A program made the translations under genes and the position numbers. Positions 43,933 to 53,940 of a stretch of 64,000 nt of DNA are shown piece by piece. Source of the DNA: Afipia sp. Its GTDB lineage: Bacteria > Pseudomonadota > Alphaproteobacteria > Rhizobiales > Xanthobacteraceae. The notes beneath the pieces are model-generated. The model saw only the letters and a program-made list of their open reading frames with translations. It ran no database searches and had not been told where the DNA came from. Location: contig JANQAK010000003.1 of the NCBI GenBank assembly GCA_024707075.1, positions 2,081,112-2,145,111 on the forward strand, written 5' to 3'. The stretch's first letter is position 1. Each line of letters starts with the position of its first letter.

Positions 43933-44727
43933 TCACATCGTCATACGCGGATAGATACGTGCGGCGATCACGACCAGCACAGATGTAATGACGACGAGCA
44001 CCAGACAATCGACGCCAAGACCGAACTTGCTGACGCCACCCGTCAGCATCAGCGCTCGTAGTGCATCGACTTGATAGGTCAGCGGATTGGCGAGAGAAAT
44101 TGATTTCAACCATCCAGGCATGATGTCGATGGGATAGATCGCGTTGCTGGCAAAAAAGATCGGCATGGTGAGCACCTGACCGATTCCCATAAACCGCTCC
44201 CGCGTCTTAACGATGCAGGCGATGATGAGCGAAAACGTTGAAAACAACCCGGAGCCAAGCGCGATCAGCGCAGCGACAGACACAAGACTGGCCGGACTGA
44301 GGTCCACCTCGATGCCGAGCAGGAGAGCGAGGACATAAACCACAATCGCCTGCGACAAGCCTCGCGCAGCGGAGGAAACCGCCTTTCCCAGCACGAGAGC
44401 GCTACGGGGAGCCGGACTCACCATATAGCGGTGAAGTACACCAAGATCGCGTTCCCAGATCGCAGCGATCCCGTAGAAGATTGCCGCAAACAAAACGCTC
44501 TGGGCGAGAATGCCCGGCGCGAGAAAATCGAGGTAACGGCCGTTACCTGTCGCCAGGCCGCGAACTTGCGCCATCACCTCGCCGAAAAGGACAAGCCAGA
44601 TCGCCGGCTGGATAGCACGCGTCAGAAGCTCGCTTGGATCGTGCCGGAGCTTGCGCAGTTCGGCATCCGCGACTGCATAGACCTGCGTGGCATAACCCGC
44701 GACTGCTTCTGTCATACGATCAGCCAT
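43933..44727 (-). CDS. ABC-2 type transporter permease (drug/DrrB-like)
   Basis: About 264 residues with six membrane helices. RDLGVLHRYMVSPAPRSALVLGK is the conserved cytoplasmic loop of DrrB/NodJ-type ABC-2 exporters, and the last segment IDIMPGWLKSISLANPLTYQ is the ABC-2 signature. It forms an exporter with the ATPase encoded just upstream. The ATG at 44727 overlaps the ATPase stop by eight bases; an ATG at 44766 would give an N-terminal extension. Substrate unknown. Confidence 0.87.
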   Translation of the reverse strand: MADRMTEAVAGYATQVYAVADAELRKLRHDPSELLTRAIQPAIWLVLFGEVMAQVRGLATGNGRYLDFLAPGILAQSVLFAAIFYGIAAIWERDLGVLHRYMVSPAPRSALVLGKAVSSAARGLSQAIVVYVLALLLGIEVDLSPASLVSVAALIALGSGLFSTFSLIIACIVKTRERFMGIGQVLTMPIFFASNAIYPIDIMPGWLKSISLANPLTYQVDALRALMLTGGVSKFGLGVDCLVLVVITSVLVVIAARIYPRMTM

Positions 44728-45536
44728 GGTCGCTCGCGCTCCGGCGCTCCTGGCGGACATCGCCATAGTTGCCACCTCCGTCGACACCTGCCCCGGCGAT
44801 TTTGGCGAAGACATCGTCGAGGCTCGCATCAGGCCCGATCTCGGCCTTCAACTCAGCGGGTGTGCCGACTTTCTCAAGCCGCCCCCGATGCAAGATACCG
44901 ACGCGATCGCAAAGGGCCTCGACTTCCTCCATGACGTGAGTCGTAACGAGAATGGTCGTGCCGAAACGATCCCTTAAACTGCGAACATGATCCCACACCG
45001 CGGTTCGGGCGACGGGATCGAGTCCGACTGTCGGTTCGTCCATGATAAGGAGAGCGGGCCGATGGAGCGTGCTCTGCGCGATCTCGAGCCGCCGGAGCAT
45101 CCCGCCGGAGTAATGCTCGGCAAGCCGGTCCGCTGAAGCCAGGAGCCCCCGTCATCTCCAGCGCCTCGTTGATACGCCGGGCTCGATCAGCACGCGGAAT
45201 GAGATAAAGACGTGCGGACAGAAGAAGATTTTCATAACCCGTCAATGCACCGTCAGCGGAAAGAAGCTGCGGGACATAACCGATACGGGCTCGTACAGAT
45301 TTCGCTTGATGTCGCAGATCGCACCCGGCCACCCGTGCCTCGCCGCTCGTCGGCGGCAGCAGCGTCGTGAGCATCTTGATCAGCGTCGATTTGCCTGCTC
45401 CATTCGGTCCGATCAGGCCGAAAATTTCCCGATCACGAACACGAAGATCGACGTGATCGACAACGGCATGCCCATCGAACGATTTCGACAGACTTCTCGT
45501 CTCGATCTGAAAATTCTCTTTGGATGCGACGGTCAC
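44720..45536 (-). pseudogene. ABC exporter ATP-binding protein, one frameshift
   Basis: The first frame (GTG start at 45536) has LSKSFDGHAVVDHVDLRV, Walker A GPNGAGKST and Q-loop YVPQ. A run of five C on the plus strand at 45146-45150 (GGGGG in the gene) has one base too many. Removing it gives TGLLASADRLAEHYSGGMLR, thus the signature YSGGMLRRLEIAQS, and Walker B LLIMDEPTVGLDP in the second frame. The repaired protein is about 271 residues, a DrrA-like ATPase with VMEEVEALCDRVGI. It serves the permease at 43933. Confidence 0.85.
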
Positions 45537-45831
45537 GGGACGGATGCCTGCATATGACCGATGGAAGTCGGCCTATCGCGCTAACGAACGGACGATGAAC
45601 CGTAATCACAATCAGACAACGAAGATTGACATAGGACAATTTAGCGCCTGCTCGACAAAGCAAGAGCACCATGGCAGCCGTGATCACCGGCCATTCGTCC
45701 GGACCTTGGACATCGTAATCACGAACAGGGTCAGCAGCATCACGAGAAAGTGCTCCATCGTGGCACGATCTGTACGAGAGCCACTCCATCAGGAACGATG
45801 AACAGCATCGCAATGTTGTCGACGAGGCTCA
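45537..45831. other. Gene-free stretch between two leftward export units
   Basis: About 295 bases without a convincing frame, anaerobox or hairpin. It contains the 5' leader of the ABC ATPase gene and the region after the macB stop. Confidence 0.45.
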
Positions 45832-47935
45832 TTACTCGTAGCGAAGCGCCTCGATCGGATCGAGGCGGGCGGCCTTTCGTGCAGGATAGTATCCAAAGAA
45901 GATACCGACCGCGGCAGAAAACAGGAACCCGCCGGCAATGGCCGCGGGCGAGATCGGCGTCGGCCAGCCGGCAATGACCGAGATCGATACCGACACCAGG
46001 ACACCCACGACGATTCCGGCAATGCCGCCGGTGACGCTTAAAATGACGGATTCGGCAAGGAACTGCAAAAGAACATGCGTTCTTCGGGCGCCGATCGCCA
46101 TGCGTAGTCCGATTTCGCGCGTTCGTTCAGTGACCGAGACAAGCAGGATGTTCATGATGCCGATGCCGCCCACGATCAGCGAGATCGACGCAACCGCTGC
46201 AAGCAGAAGCGCCATGATCCGGCTGCTGCTTTCCGCGGTCTCGGCGATCTGGCTCAGATTGCGAACCGTGAAATCATTAGTGTCGCCGGGCCGAATTCGA
46301 TGCCGGCGGATCAGGATATTCGTGATCTGGCTGACCGCCGATTGAACCTCGTCGGCGCCGGTCGCCTGAACATAGATCTGATTGACATAGCCCATCAGCC
46401 GCTGCTGAAGATTGTAGGGATTGGGCGGCGACGGATACACCCAGTTGAGCGGCGCCTGCTGTTGGCTAGGCGCCGCAACACCAAGAACTTTGCGTTCGGC
46501 GGTCTCGAACGGAATCATGACAAGATCGTCCTGGTCCGTTCCGTAGGATGTTTGCCCCTTGGACGCGAGGATGCCTATGACGCGCAAGGACACGCTTTTA
46601 ACCTGGATGACGGCGCCGACCGGATTCTCGCTTGCGCCAAACAACTGTCGGGCAACGGTTTGACCAATAACCGCAACGAGGGCCGCGTTACTGTTGTCGT
46701 CTTCTGAAATCCCGCGCCCCGTCATGATTTTCCAGTTTGTGATCGGCGGATAATTGGCGCTGACGCCCTGAATGGCCGTTGTCCAGTTTTGATTGGCGTA
46801 CTGAACTTGTCCCGCCTGACGAATGAGATAGCTGACGCTGCCGATGGCGGGCGCTTCACGACGAAGCGCCTCGGCGTCAACCACCGTGAGAGTTGAGGCG
46901 CTCCCCCTGCCCGCTGCGCATCCCACCCATCGTAATTGCGCCCGGCACGACCACGAGAAGATTCGTTCCGAGGCTTTCGATCTGTTTGCGCACGGCTTCA
47001 TTGGCGCCCTGACCGATCGCGACCATGACGATAAGTGCCGCGACGCCGATGAAAACGCCGAGCATGGTCAGTGCCGATCTCATCTTGTTGCGGGCCAGCG
47101 CCTGGATCGCCGCAGCAACGATCATCATCGCAAAAGCGCGCGCGGTTTCCGTAGCGCTGGTTGTCGCCGGCCGCCAGTTCCGCCCCGAATCCACAGGCGA
47201 TGAATTGCCCGATAATTCCGGCCGGGAGCGCAAGGGCCGGCTTCGAATATCCGACACGACCTGTCCGTCTCGCATCGTGATGACGCGATCCGTGTAGGTT
47301 GCAATGTCGGGCTCGTGCGTCACGACGATGATGGTAACGCCACGTTCGCGATTGAGCGACTGAAGCGTCTCCATAATCTCGTGCGAATTGCGGGTATCGA
47401 GATTGCCTGTCGGCTCATCCGCCAGCAGCAGGATGGGATCGTTGATCAAGGCACGCGCAATGGCGACGCGCTGCTGCTGACCGCCGGACAACTGTCCCGG
47501 TGTATTTCGCTCGCGATCGGCCAGACCAAGAAGCTTCAACGATGTCCGTGCGCGTTCGATGCGCTCGGTGCCGCTCGAAGTTCCCGCCGCGGCATAGAAC
47601 AGCGGGAGGGCGACGTTCTCGATTGCGCTGGTTCGCGCAAGCAGATTGAAGCTCTGGAAAACAAAACCCAGCCGCTCGCTGCGGATGCGCGCAAGTTGCA
47701 CCTCTGATAATTGAGCAACATTGACACCTTCGAAATAATACTCCCCGCTGGACGGTCGATCCAGGCAGCCGAGCAATGACATCAATGTGGACTTTCCCGA
47801 TCCGGATGAACCCATGATGGCGATGAACTCGCCGGGCTCGACGGTCAGGTTGATTCCGCGCAACGCCTGCACATCGACATCGCCGACGTGATAGGTCCGC
47901 GTCACGTCTACAACCCTGATAATCGGCTCGGACAT
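45832..47935 (-). pseudogene. macB: MacB-type ABC exporter (ATPase plus permease), one frameshift
   Basis: The first frame holds the ATPase: VDVTRTYHVGDVDVQALRGI, Walker A MGSSGSGKST, signature [15 protein letters not shown], Walker [15 protein letters not shown]. The first membrane helix follows (MRSALTMLGVFIGVAALIVM). The frame breaks at a run of five C on the plus strand (46903-46907); four would continue GQGSASTLTVVDAEALRREA. The second frame has the periplasmic domain and the last three helices (IVGGIGIMNILLVSVTERTR; GYYPARKAARLDPIEALRYE). Repaired length is about 700 residues. MacB drives efflux or lipoprotein-like transport with MacA. Confidence 0.88.
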
Positions 47936-47966
47936 ATGGGTACCGCGGGCGTCCATTCGATGGCGA

Positions 47967-49274
47967 TCAGAAACCGAGCCGCGGCGTGATGGGCTTGTCG
48001 GCCGCCGTTCTCTGTTCCGCGATGACAATCAGGTCGCCAGCCTTTACATCTCCGCTCACGATTTCCGTGAAGTTGTCGTCATCCAGTCCGATCGTGACAG
48101 GAACAGGGACCGGTTTCCCGTCACGCAGAACCCAGACTTGAACGTGTGCGGGTGGGGCGACGTCCGAGAGACCATGGGGGGTATATCGGAGCGCCGGATT
48201 TGGTACGCGGATCACATCGTTGCGTTGATCAACGATGATGCGGCTGGCGGCCGTCATGCCCGGCTTCAGCGCCAAATCCGAATTGCTGGCACTGATCACC
48301 ACATCGTAGGTAACGACGTTCTGAACCGTCTGGGGAGATTGGCGAACCTGGTTCACAGCGCCTTCGAAGGTGCGTTTTGTAAACGCGTCGACCGTGAAAG
48401 TTGCCTTGTTGCCCGACTTGATGTCGCCGATATCGCTTTCGCTCACATTTGCATCGACCTCCATTCGGGTGAGATCGGACGCAATCAGAAAGAGGGTTGG
48501 CGTCTGGAAGCTCGCGGCGACCGTTTGTCCCATTGTGACGTTACGCGAAACCACGGTGCCATCCACCGGAGATACGATGTTGGTATAATCTAGATTGACC
48601 TGTGCAGCATCGAGCATAGCCTGGCGCTGCAAAATGGTCGCTTGATCGAAGGCAATCTGCGCCTGTGCCTGCTCATAGATATTTTTGGCACTGTCATAGG
48701 CATCCTGGGAAACCGCCCGGGTTTTAACGAGAATGCCGGCACGATCAAAGGCAAGCTTCGTGTAGGTTAAGTTTGCCTGGTCCTTTTCGAGCTGGGCCTT
48801 GGCGACCGATAAATTCGCTCTGCTTTGATCGACAATGCTTTGATAGGGACGAGGATCGATCTTGGCGCAGACTTGGCCTTTCTTGACCTCGGTATTGTAG
48901 TCGCAGAATAGCTGCTGAATGACGCCGGAAACGTATGTTCCGACAATGATCGTCAACTCCGGATTGACTGTCCCCGTTGCCGTGACGGCCCGGATGATTG
49001 CACCCCGCGTTACGGACGCGGTTGTGTAGCGGACACTGCTATCGGTTCCGAGAAACCACCATATAGCGGCTAAGGCCGTTCCAACGAATAACAGGGCTGC
49101 TCCCCCGAACAGCCAGTACGTCCTGAGGCCGGATTTTTTGGAAACGACCGAACCAGCTTTTTGGGGAGGCGTCGGAGAAGCAACAGGTTTGCAGGATGCG
49201 CGCTGCTGATGGGGAAGAGCGACCCGTTCACTCGCCGTCCTTCCTCCATCGAGCGTATCGTGTGGTAGCGTCAT
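47967..49274 (-). CDS. macA: MacA-type periplasmic membrane-fusion protein
   Basis: A 435-residue adaptor. It has a cytoplasmic tail, one membrane anchor (TYWLFGGAALLFVGTALAAI) and a first barrel/lipoyl half (GAIIRAVTATGTVNPELTII). A long coiled-coil hairpin (QSRANLSVAKAQLEKDQANL and after) is followed by the second lipoyl half IVSPVDGTVVSRNVTMGQTV. MacA-like proteins link MacB to an outer-membrane channel; no TolC-like gene is present here. macB follows 31 bases downstream. A FixK-type box lies about 130 bases upstream. Confidence 0.9.
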   Translation of the reverse strand: MTLPHDTLDGGRTASERVALPHQQRASCKPVASPTPPQKAGSVVSKKSGLRTYWLFGGAALLFVGTALAAIWWFLGTDSSVRYTTASVTRGAIIRAVTATGTVNPELTIIVGTYVSGVIQQLFCDYNTEVKKGQVCAKIDPRPYQSIVDQSRANLSVAKAQLEKDQANLTYTKLAFDRAGILVKTRAVSQDAYDSAKNIYEQAQAQIAFDQATILQRQAMLDAAQVNLDYTNIVSPVDGTVVSRNVTMGQTVAASFQTPTLFLIASDLTRMEVDANVSESDIGDIKSGNKATFTVDAFTKRTFEGAVNQVRQSPQTVQNVVTYDVVISASNSDLALKPGMTAASRIIVDQRNDVIRVPNPALRYTPHGLSDVAPPAHVQVWVLRDGKPVPVPVTIGLDDDNFTEIVSGDVKAGDLIVIAEQRTAADKPITPRLGF

Positions 49275-49403
49275 GAACACATCCGTCGAAGAATAAAGAC
49301 GATGAATTTATTCGAAGCGCCTCGTGCGCCTCTCAAGGCAATGAGGCTGCTTTTTGTCTTTCCGATCAGGATCTAAATGAACAAGACTTCGCCAGATCTC
49401 GAT

Positions 49404-49417
49404 TTGACCTCGATCAA
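49404..49417 (-). promoter_or_regulatory. FixK/FNR box upstream of macA
   Basis: TTGACCTCGATCAA (TTGAC-N4-ATCAA), about 130 bases before the leftward macA start. Confidence 0.65.
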
Positions 49418-49566
49418 TTGATTGTCAGGTTCCGCCCATTCGAACACTTTCGCGGCGGCTTTCTTCCTCAGCGATTTGCGATATCGCGTTCAGCGGACGG
49501 CGCGACGCCAAGGCTGCGATACTCTCGCTGGCTTCTCACATCTCTCCGCCTCACGATTCCGTGTTG

Positions 49567-49580
49567 TTGACCTGAGTCAA
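49567..49580 (+). promoter_or_regulatory. FixK/FNR box upstream of the aldehyde oxidoreductase operon
   Basis: TTGACCTGAGTCAA, fully symmetric arms TTGAC/GTCAA, centred about 55 bases before the ATG at 49629. Confidence 0.75.
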
Positions 49581-49628
49581 TCGTGCGGAGTGCACGAGTC
49601 TTAGCGTGACTAAAGAGAAGGATTCGTC

Positions 49629-50252
49629 ATGCAAATTTCAGATGCGAGTCGAAAGCGCGATATTTCGCGCCGTCTTTTTCTTGGAGGATCGACGCTCGCA
49701 ACGGCTGGGATGAGTTTGGTTGAAATTGCTTCAGCTCTGGGCTCGGAAGCGGGAGAGAGTGGACCGGCCGTCGTAGGTCCGGGGTCGATATCCATTTCGC
49801 TTAAAGTCAATGGTGTCATCCGAACGCTCCAAGGCGAGCCACGAATGACGCTCGCCGAGGCCTTGCGCGATCAGCTTGGACTGACAGGTACGAAGGTCGC
49901 CTGCGATCGCGGTGCCTGTTCGGCCTGCACTGTCTGGCTTGACGGTATGCCTGTTCTTGCGTGCATGAGCTTGGCCATCAACGTCGGTGAGCAAGATGTG
50001 ACGACGATCGAGGCCTTGGCCGCAGGCGGCGAACTTCATCCGGTGCAGACGGCATTTATCGAACACGACGCTCTCCAGTGCGGCTTTTGCACACCAGGAA
50101 TGGTGATGAGTTGCGCGGCGCTCTTGAAACGCACCCCAGATCCCACTGCCGATGATGTAGAAAAGGCAATTAGCGGTCATCTCTGCCGTTGCGGCACTTA
50201 TCCGCATGTCGTCGAGGCGACGTTGGCGGCAGCCAAAGCGCGAAGGGCCTGA
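49629..50252 (+). CDS. Tat-exported [2Fe-2S] subunit of a molybdenum aldehyde oxidoreductase (PaoA-like)
   Basis: A 207-residue small subunit of the xanthine-oxidase family. The twin-arginine signal is near residues 13-18 (SRRLFLGG), with a cut near the end of the alanine-rich stretch. The plant-type [2Fe-2S] cluster is CDRGACSACTVWLDG, with a later Cys in VLAC. The second cluster is CGFCTPGMVMSC and CRCGTYPH. GAAGGA lies eight bases before the ATG. As in E. coli PaoABC, the Tat signal on this subunit would export the whole folded trimer. Confidence 0.93.
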   Translation: MQISDASRKRDISRRLFLGGSTLATAGMSLVEIASALGSEAGESGPAVVGPGSISISLKVNGVIRTLQGEPRMTLAEALRDQLGLTGTKVACDRGACSACTVWLDGMPVLACMSLAINVGEQDVTTIEALAAGGELHPVQTAFIEHDALQCGFCTPGMVMSCAALLKRTPDPTADDVEKAISGHLCRCGTYPHVVEATLAAAKARRA

Positions 50253-50254
50253 CC

Positions 50255-52588
50255 ATGACGGCGGCCAAGACGCGCACGCAGAAATTCCCATTCGGCATCG
50301 CGAGCGTCGGCTTGGGCCAAGTGGAGCGACAAGTACCGTTCGATGAGCCCCCGCCTTTACCGCCCAACACGGCCCTCAACTCGATCGGCAAACCCGCCGC
50401 ACGCCAAAATGGGCGCGCCAAGGTCACCGGCGCGACGCGCTTTACTGTCGACGTCACTTTGCCGGGTATGCTGCATGGCCGGATCTTGCGCGCCAGCCTG
50501 CCACACGCGCAGGTTCGCGCGATCGATATCTCCGCGGCGGCGAACCATCCCGGCGTTCATGCCATTCTGGTTGTCGCGTCTCCCGACGATCCAGCTTCAG
50601 CGGTCCTGCGCTATATCGGGGCTCCTGTCGCGGCTGTCGCCGCCGATTCCGTCGCGGCAGCGGAGCAAGCGCTGCGGCTTATTCATGTCGATTACCAACC
50701 GCTTCCGTTCGTTGTCGACATGGATAAAGCACGTCAACCGAAAGCGCCCCCGGTCTTCGACAACGCCTCAATGGCGGCCGGAAACGCTTCGGAGTCCGCC
50801 CTGATTGGAGGTCTTCCGCTTAAAGGCAATGTACGCGGCCCGGCAATCGAAACGCGCGGTGATGTATCACAGGGTTTTGCACAGGCCGACGTCACCGTCG
50901 AAGGCGAATATAGCACCCAGGTGCAGACGCATTGCTGTATGGAACCGCACGCGATCGTTGCCGATTGGCGCGCAGACGGACTTACGGTTCACATGTCTAC
51001 GCAGTTCACTGCGGGCATAAGGCACGAATTGGCCGAGGCCTTTCATCTGCCGTTAAGCCGCGTGCGTGTCGTCGTGGACGGAATGGGAGGCGGGTTCGGC
51101 TCTAAATCCATGCTCGGTAATTATGCCCGCATGGCGGTCGCGCTTTCCCGCCAGGCACGGACGCCCGTAAGCGTTGTTCTCGATCGTTCCGAGGAGCAGA
51201 TGGATTCCGGCAATCGCCCGGGCACCTGGCAACGGCTGCGGCTCGGTGCAAAACATGATGGTTCGCTAACGGCGATTTCCTTGCAGAGCTACGGGACCGC
51301 CGGGACCGCCTTGGGTGCGGGTGTCGGCAACGTGGCGCAGGCGCTCTATACCTGTCCGAATTTCGAAGGCGCGCAATATGACGTGTTTACCAATGGCGGC
51401 CCGGGTTGTGCGATGCGCGGCCCCGGCAATACGCAGGGCGCTTTCGGGATCGAACAGGCCATCGATGAACTTGCCGAGCGATTGGCCATCGATCCTCTGG
51501 CGCTGCGCGATCGCATCGATCCAAGCGCGGTGCGGCGCGAAGAGCGACGGCTCGGCGCAGCACGGATAGGCTGGGAGAGGCGACATGCGCCGGGCACCGA
51601 TTCGGGGCCGTTGAAGCGCGGCGTGGGCATGGCGCAGTCGCTCTGGGGTGCCAATGTGCAGACCAATGCGGCCTGCGAAGTGCGGATCCTGCGCGATGGA
51701 TCCGTGGAAGTCTTGTCGAGCGTTCAGGATATTGGCACCGGCATCGGGACGGTGTTGGCGCAGGTAGTCGCCGAAGAACTCGGGCTTCATGCGGAAGACA
51801 TCGTGATCCGCATCGGCGACACCGACTTTCCGGCCGGTCCGCCGTCTTACGGCAGCCTCACGACGGCTTCCATCACGCCTCCCGCGCGCACTGCGGCCTG
51901 GCGCGTTCTGCAATCGCTCTTTCGCGAGGCGGCGCTCGCTCTGAATGCCGCGCCGGAAGATCTCTTTGCGCGCGATGGGCAGATACTTGTCCGCAACGCT
52001 CCGGATCGAAGCTTGAGTTTCCGCGCCGCGGCCGCGCGGCTGCGCACGGATCAGATCAGTGCTATCGTCTCGCGCAGCGATGATTACGCGGGGTTTCGCC
52101 GGGTGCGGGGTGATGCCGCCGTCGCGCAACAGGATCTTGGCGGCGTACAGTTTGCCGAGGTGGCCGTCGACACCGAGACGGGAATTATCCGCGTCGAACG
52201 CGTCGTGGCCGTTCAGGATTGCGGACGCCCGATAAATCCGTTGCAGATCGAGAGTCAGGTTCAAGGCGGCGTTCTGATGGGCGTGTCCTTTGCGCTCTTT
52301 GAGAACCGCATTTTCGATCAACACACCGGCGGCATGGTGAATGCGAATCTTGAAGCCTACAAATTCGCAGGACCGCACGAGACGCCGGACATCGAGGTAA
52401 TTGTCCTCGAGAATTATCAAGGGCAGAGCGCGACCGACGCTTATGGCATTGCCGAACCCGCTAATATCGCCACGGCGCCCGCCATCGCCAATGCTGTCTA
52501 CAATGCGATCGGCGTCCGCCTGCGCGCGTTGCCCATGACGCCGGCAGCCGTATTGGCGGCGCTCGGCAAGATTCCCAAAAGGGATTGA
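50255..52588 (+). CDS. Molybdenum-cofactor-binding large subunit of aldehyde oxidoreductase (PaoC-like)
   Basis: A 778-residue subunit (ATG at 50255, two bases after the previous stop). It starts with the NGRAKVTGATRFTVDVTLPG entry domain. VVDGMGGGFGSKSMLGNYAR, GPGCAMRGPGNTQGAFGIEQ and DIGTGIGTVLAQVVAEELGL are molybdopterin-binding signatures. The catalytic Glu is in GIAEPANIATAPAIANAVYN near the C-terminus. It hydroxylates aldehydes to carboxylic acids. The subunit lacks its own export signal and would be carried by the PaoA-like partner. The cofactor would be the MCD or MPT form; a PaoD-type maturation chaperone is not present in the window. Confidence 0.92.
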   Translation: MTAAKTRTQKFPFGIASVGLGQVERQVPFDEPPPLPPNTALNSIGKPAARQNGRAKVTGATRFTVDVTLPGMLHGRILRASLPHAQVRAIDISAAANHPGVHAILVVASPDDPASAVLRYIGAPVAAVAADSVAAAEQALRLIHVDYQPLPFVVDMDKARQPKAPPVFDNASMAAGNASESALIGGLPLKGNVRGPAIETRGDVSQGFAQADVTVEGEYSTQVQTHCCMEPHAIVADWRADGLTVHMSTQFTAGIRHELAEAFHLPLSRVRVVVDGMGGGFGSKSMLGNYARMAVALSRQARTPVSVVLDRSEEQMDSGNRPGTWQRLRLGAKHDGSLTAISLQSYGTAGTALGAGVGNVAQALYTCPNFEGAQYDVFTNGGPGCAMRGPGNTQGAFGIEQAIDELAERLAIDPLALRDRIDPSAVRREERRLGAARIGWERRHAPGTDSGPLKRGVGMAQSLWGANVQTNAACEVRILRDGSVEVLSSVQDIGTGIGTVLAQVVAEELGLHAEDIVIRIGDTDFPAGPPSYGSLTTASITPPARTAAWRVLQSLFREAALALNAAPEDLFARDGQILVRNAPDRSLSFRAAAARLRTDQISAIVSRSDDYAGFRRVRGDAAVAQQDLGGVQFAEVAVDTETGIIRVERVVAVQDCGRPINPLQIESQVQGGVLMGVSFALFENRIFDQHTGGMVNANLEAYKFAGPHETPDIEVIVLENYQGQSATDAYGIAEPANIATAPAIANAVYNAIGVRLRALPMTPAAVLAALGKIPKRD

Positions 52589-52592
52589 TGCC

Positions 52593-53621
52593 ATGATGCC
52601 ATTCGCCTGGGCGCGCGCCGCCAACGTTTCACAAGGCGCGGTTGCGGCGTCGATCACGGTCGCTGAAGCAATGACAACCGCTCCGGATGTTACGGCCCGC
52701 GGCCGATCATCCATTGTCATGGCGGGCGGGATCGATCTTCTCGATCTTTTGAAGGAAAACCTTCTAGCCCCGGCTACGATCCTGAGCCTTGGAAATATTC
52801 CGGGGCTCAACACCGTTGTCGAAGAAGAAGACGGCGGAATACGCATCGGGCCACTGGTCACCCTCGCCGAACTCGCCAGCCATCCGATCGTCAACCGGCG
52901 TTATCCGGTCCTCGCCAGCGCAGCGCGGGTCTCTGCAAGCCCGCAAATTCGAAATGTCGCGACGCTCGGCGGAAATCTTCTACAGCGTCCGCGTTGCTGG
53001 TACTTCCGCCGGATCGAGTATCGCTGCTCGAGGAAGGGCGGCAATCATTGTTTCGCGATATCCGGCGAAAACCAGTATCACGCCATCTTCGACAACATGC
53101 CTTGTGCGATCGTCCATCCTTCGACATCCGCCACGGCGCTGGTCGCGCTTGGCGCGAGCATCGAGTTGACCAACGCGACGGGTGAAATTCGCAAGGTTCT
53201 GCTCGAGGATTTCTTTGTTTTACCGGACCAGGATATCCGGCGGGAGAACAATCTGAAACCGCAGGAAATCCTGACGGCTATCCGCTTGCCAGCAGTGCCG
53301 GCGAGTTTGCGCATGGTGCATCTAAAGCAGGGTGAAAAGGATTCGTTCGATTGGCCGCTCGCTGATGTCGCTGTGACCCTGAACGTCGGCCCGGACGGAA
53401 TCTGCAACCGCGCTGCAATCATTCTTGGCGCAGCGGCGCCCGCACCGCATCGGGCAAAGACAGCCGAAGCCATTCTTGTGGGCAAACGCATCGATGAAAA
53501 CCTTGCCCGGGAAGCGGCGCACGCAGCCCTGGATGGAGCGACACCGCTCGCCAAAAATGCCTACAAACTGCCTTTGTTCGAAGTGCTCGTCCGGCGCGCA
53601 ATCCTCAAGGCAGTGGCTTGA
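52593..53621 (+). CDS. FAD-binding subunit of aldehyde oxidoreductase, with PaoB-like [4Fe-4S] loop
   Basis: A 342-residue CoxM-family FAD subunit. FAD loops are VMAGGIDLLDLLKENLL near residue 45 and QIRNVATLGGNLLQRPRCWY near residue 125. After the latter come spaced cysteines (CWYFRR; YRCSRKGGNHCF; PCAIVHP) in the position where PaoB carries an additional [4Fe-4S] cluster. Gene order FeS-Mo-FAD differs from the FeS-FAD-Mo order of paoABC. ATG at 52593, four bases after the previous stop. Confidence 0.9.
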   Translation: MMPFAWARAANVSQGAVAASITVAEAMTTAPDVTARGRSSIVMAGGIDLLDLLKENLLAPATILSLGNIPGLNTVVEEEDGGIRIGPLVTLAELASHPIVNRRYPVLASAARVSASPQIRNVATLGGNLLQRPRCWYFRRIEYRCSRKGGNHCFAISGENQYHAIFDNMPCAIVHPSTSATALVALGASIELTNATGEIRKVLLEDFFVLPDQDIRRENNLKPQEILTAIRLPAVPASLRMVHLKQGEKDSFDWPLADVAVTLNVGPDGICNRAAIILGAAAPAPHRAKTAEAILVGKRIDENLAREAAHAALDGATPLAKNAYKLPLFEVLVRRAILKAVA

Positions 53622-53830
53622 TCTCTACCAATTCAAATCTGACCAGCACGGTATTGGGCTGATGGTGAGGTGTATTTGGGAGGAGCTACTGTAACTTTTT
53701 TCTTCCTTCAGTGGCACATTCATCTGCACAGCCGACGAACGCGCCCCCCACCCGTGGGTAAACCCGGGAGAGTCAAACCGTTTAGTGTTAATGAGGTCCA
53801 CTTCGTTTGGCGCTGGGCACAGAATAACTT

Positions 53831-53896
53831 GAGTTCACAATTTTATTCTGAATGGCGGGTAATTTGGCGCGCCATTCAGAATAAAACTGCGAACTC
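53831..53896. repeat. Long inverted repeat of unknown type
   Basis: Perfect 17-bp arms TTTTATTCTGAATGGCG (53841-53857) and their complement at 53870-53886, with a 12-base loop. After a 4-base mismatch they are extended by GAGTTC (53831-53836) and GAACTC (53891-53896). It lies between the aldehyde oxidoreductase operon and a transposase remnant. It could be a MITE-like element, abutted IS ends or a terminator. From 53622 to 53830 I see no gene. Confidence 0.75.
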
Positions 53897-53940
53897 TTAT
53901 GTCATTGAAGTTACGTTATAATTACCGTCAGTGACTGGTC

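Noticed and set aside
51266..52894. 542-codon open frame on the minus strand
   Set aside because: Shadow of the molybdenum subunit gene; the sense strand has full family signatures.
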